Shown here: in pieces, positions 5,444 to 6,726 of the stretch
Layout of the letters: every line of letters starts with the position of its first letter
Position numbering within the stretch: position 1 is the stretch's first letter
Assembly: GCA_023134675.1 (NCBI GenBank)
Contig: JAGLUQ010000052.1
Location: 1 to 6,726, forward strand
Direction of reading: 5' to 3'
DNA length: 6,726 bases
DNA from: Candidatus Aenigmatarchaeota archaeon
GTDB taxonomy: Archaea; EX4484-52; GLR71
Program-made: the position numbers and the translations under genes
The notes under the pieces: model-generated
Told to the model about the DNA's origin: nothing
What the model saw: only the letters and a program-made list of their open reading frames with translations
Database searches by the model: none

Positions 5444-6726
5444 TTATTTCTTTTCTACCATATTACCCACAAGCACAGCTATCTTCTTTCCGTCAAAACG
5501 GCCTTTAAGCTCTGACATAGCCATGCCGATCATTGCGCCTTTAGGTGCTTTCGGATTCTTTGAGACTATCCGATCTATTATTTTTCGCGCATCTTTCTCA
5601 GAAAGCGGGGCAAGACTGTAGTTCTTTATGATCTCATCTGCGAAAAGCTCAGGATGTCCTGCCTTTATCTTCAGGAACTGCGGGATTGTGTCTTTCAGCA
5701 TATTTCCCTTGTCCAGATTACGGAAAAGGTCTTCAAAACCGCTATCATGTATCTTTGATACATCAATCTTATCGCGCTTCTTAAGGTCAGCCAGAGTATT
5801 GACAAAGAAGTTGGCTATGTCTTTAGGCGGGATATTTTTATTGGCAGCTGTTATTTTCTCAAAAATAGGGAGATATCCGGATGATATGATTGCTGATGAA
5901 AGCTCACTGTTAAGCCCCAGCTTCTGCTCAAACCGTTCCTTTTTTGTCTCAAGAGTCTCAGGCATGTCTTTTATCATAGATGCCAGATAGCCAGCGCTGA
6001 CTTTTATGGTGGCGACATCTGTCTCAGGATACATCCTGTGAGCACCGGAAAGGGGGCGAGCATAGCTTGATGTCGCATCAGCATGATTCGGTACTCTTGT
6101 CTCTTCGGGCAGCCCTACAAGGCACTGCCTTGCCCTGTCAAGGACGGATTTTATGGCGTTCTCTGCTGTCGCTTTAGTCTCTGCAATTATAAGGACGAGG
6201 TCGTCATCTTTTGCCTGAAGTTTTTTCCTGACAAGGCTGAACTCATGGACAAGGCTGTATTTTGACAGGTCTTCATCTGTGTGCAGCATGCCTTTTGCAC
6301 CGAAAGCTTTCGCATACTCTGAAAGCTCTTTGCCGAATGTCTTTTTCGGGCATACTTCCCGTTTCAGGATACCTGCAAAACCCGGAAGCTTAAGCGCAAG
6401 GACTATTGCGTTCCTTGATATTAGAGATGATATCAGCTTTGATTTTGTCTTTATGAAAAAATCAGTCACATCTTCCGGCTTTGTGCTTATCTTCTTTATG
6501 CTTTTCTTATCAAGCTCGGACTTCAGCGAGTCCAGGAACATGTGCCTTTTGACTTCATTTTCCACAAGAAGATTGAGTCTTGAGAGGTCCTGCCAACCTT
6601 TTATCTCTGTGCGCGCGCCGTCAAAGATGGATATGTTCACATCCTGACGTATTGAGCCTATACCTCTTTTCATCTGCGGGAATGATCTCAGAAGCATGCC
6701 TATCTTTGATGCTGTCTCTTTTGCAT
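5444..6726 (-). CDS. gatE: Glu-tRNA(Gln) amidotransferase subunit E, C-terminal part, 5' end cut by window
   Basis: GatE pairs with the amidase GatD to convert Glu-tRNA(Gln) to Gln-tRNA(Gln) in archaea lacking a usual GlnRS route; GatE recognises the tRNA and carries the kinase/transamidase centre. The frame stays open to the window edge, and 426 residues are visible of a family length of about 600-640, so roughly the first third is missing. Counting from the first full codon, residues 10-50 hold the GatB/GatE signature KRGIGSIRQDVNISI, then EIKGWQDL. A GAD domain, the insertion that distinguishes GatE from GatB, spans about 105-205 (LKLPGFAGILKRE, GAKGMLHTDEDL). Next comes RPLSGAHRMYPETDV (about 223-237), and the helical tail with a YqeY-like end (GMAMSELKGRFDGKKIAVLV). 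All key motifs are intact. An apparent ATG at 6697 is internal, since conserved residues (AKETASKIG) precede it. gatD is not in the window and may lie beyond the right edge. Confidence 0.96.
   Translation of the reverse strand, partial: AKETASKIGMLLRSFPQMKRGIGSIRQDVNISIFDGARTEIKGWQDLSRLNLLVENEVKRHMFLDSLKSELDKKSIKKISTKPEDVTDFFIKTKSKLISSLISRNAIVLALKLPGFAGILKREVCPKKTFGKELSEYAKAFGAKGMLHTDEDLSKYSLVHEFSLVRKKLQAKDDDLVLIIAETKATAENAIKSVLDRARQCLVGLPEETRVPNHADATSSYARPLSGAHRMYPETDVATIKVSAGYLASMIKDMPETLETKKERFEQKLGLNSELSSAIISSGYLPIFEKITAANKNIPPKDIANFFVNTLADLKKRDKIDVSKIHDSGFEDLFRNLDKGNMLKDTIPQFLKIKAGHPELFADEIIKNYSLAPLSEKDARKIIDRIVSKNPKAPKGAMIGMAMSELKGRFDGKKIAVLVGNMVEKK

Noticed and set aside
5628..5990. 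Plus-strand open frames opposite gatE, including this one and 6279-6647
   Set aside because: They are antisense to conserved GatE sequence, are Ser/Phe/Leu-rich and have no plausible ribosome site.

Overview
The window looks archaeal. The evidence is a class I (archaeal-type) CCA-adding enzyme, the archaea-specific amidotransferase subunit GatE, a DUF835 membrane protein, and TATA boxes centred about 25-27 bases ahead of several starts, some with no Shine-Dalgarno sequence. The lineage cannot be fixed from the sequence; moderate-to-low GC and compact small genes would suit a DPANN-type archaeon or an uncultured euryarchaeal relative. No RNA genes, CRISPR arrays or complete mobile elements were seen.

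Left part (1-832): the N-terminal half of the CCA-adding enzyme runs leftwards off the window edge. An intergenic region of about 130 bases carries back-to-back promoters. Rightwards from there (833-2603) are four closely spaced small genes: a tail-anchored protein with a histone H1-like Lys/Ala-rich domain, a multi-span membrane protein with a cytoplasmic DUF835 domain, a 67-residue basic protein resembling the extreme N-terminus of IS1634/IS4-type transposases, and a 144-residue protein that may have a SecB-like fold. The first three probably form one transcript; the fourth may also have its own promoter.

Middle (2682-4966): a 407-residue DHH/DHHA1 phosphoesterase-family protein with altered catalytic motifs (GHH instead of DHH) faces a 354-residue protein of unknown function. 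Their stop codons overlap by 4 bases.

Right part (4967-6726): an AT-rich regulatory region of about 200 bases with repeated ATATACTATA elements precedes a small winged-helix regulator. This converges, 3 bases apart, on the C-terminal 426 residues of GatE, whose 5' end lies beyond the window.

The two edge genes serve tRNA maturation and Gln-tRNA formation. The inner genes are mostly uncharacterised, and their shared role, if any, is not visible. No clear new multi-gene system can be claimed. The most unusual items are the degenerate DHH protein, the membrane-tethered polycation beside DUF835, the possible archaeal SecB-like chaperone and the orphan 354-residue protein.
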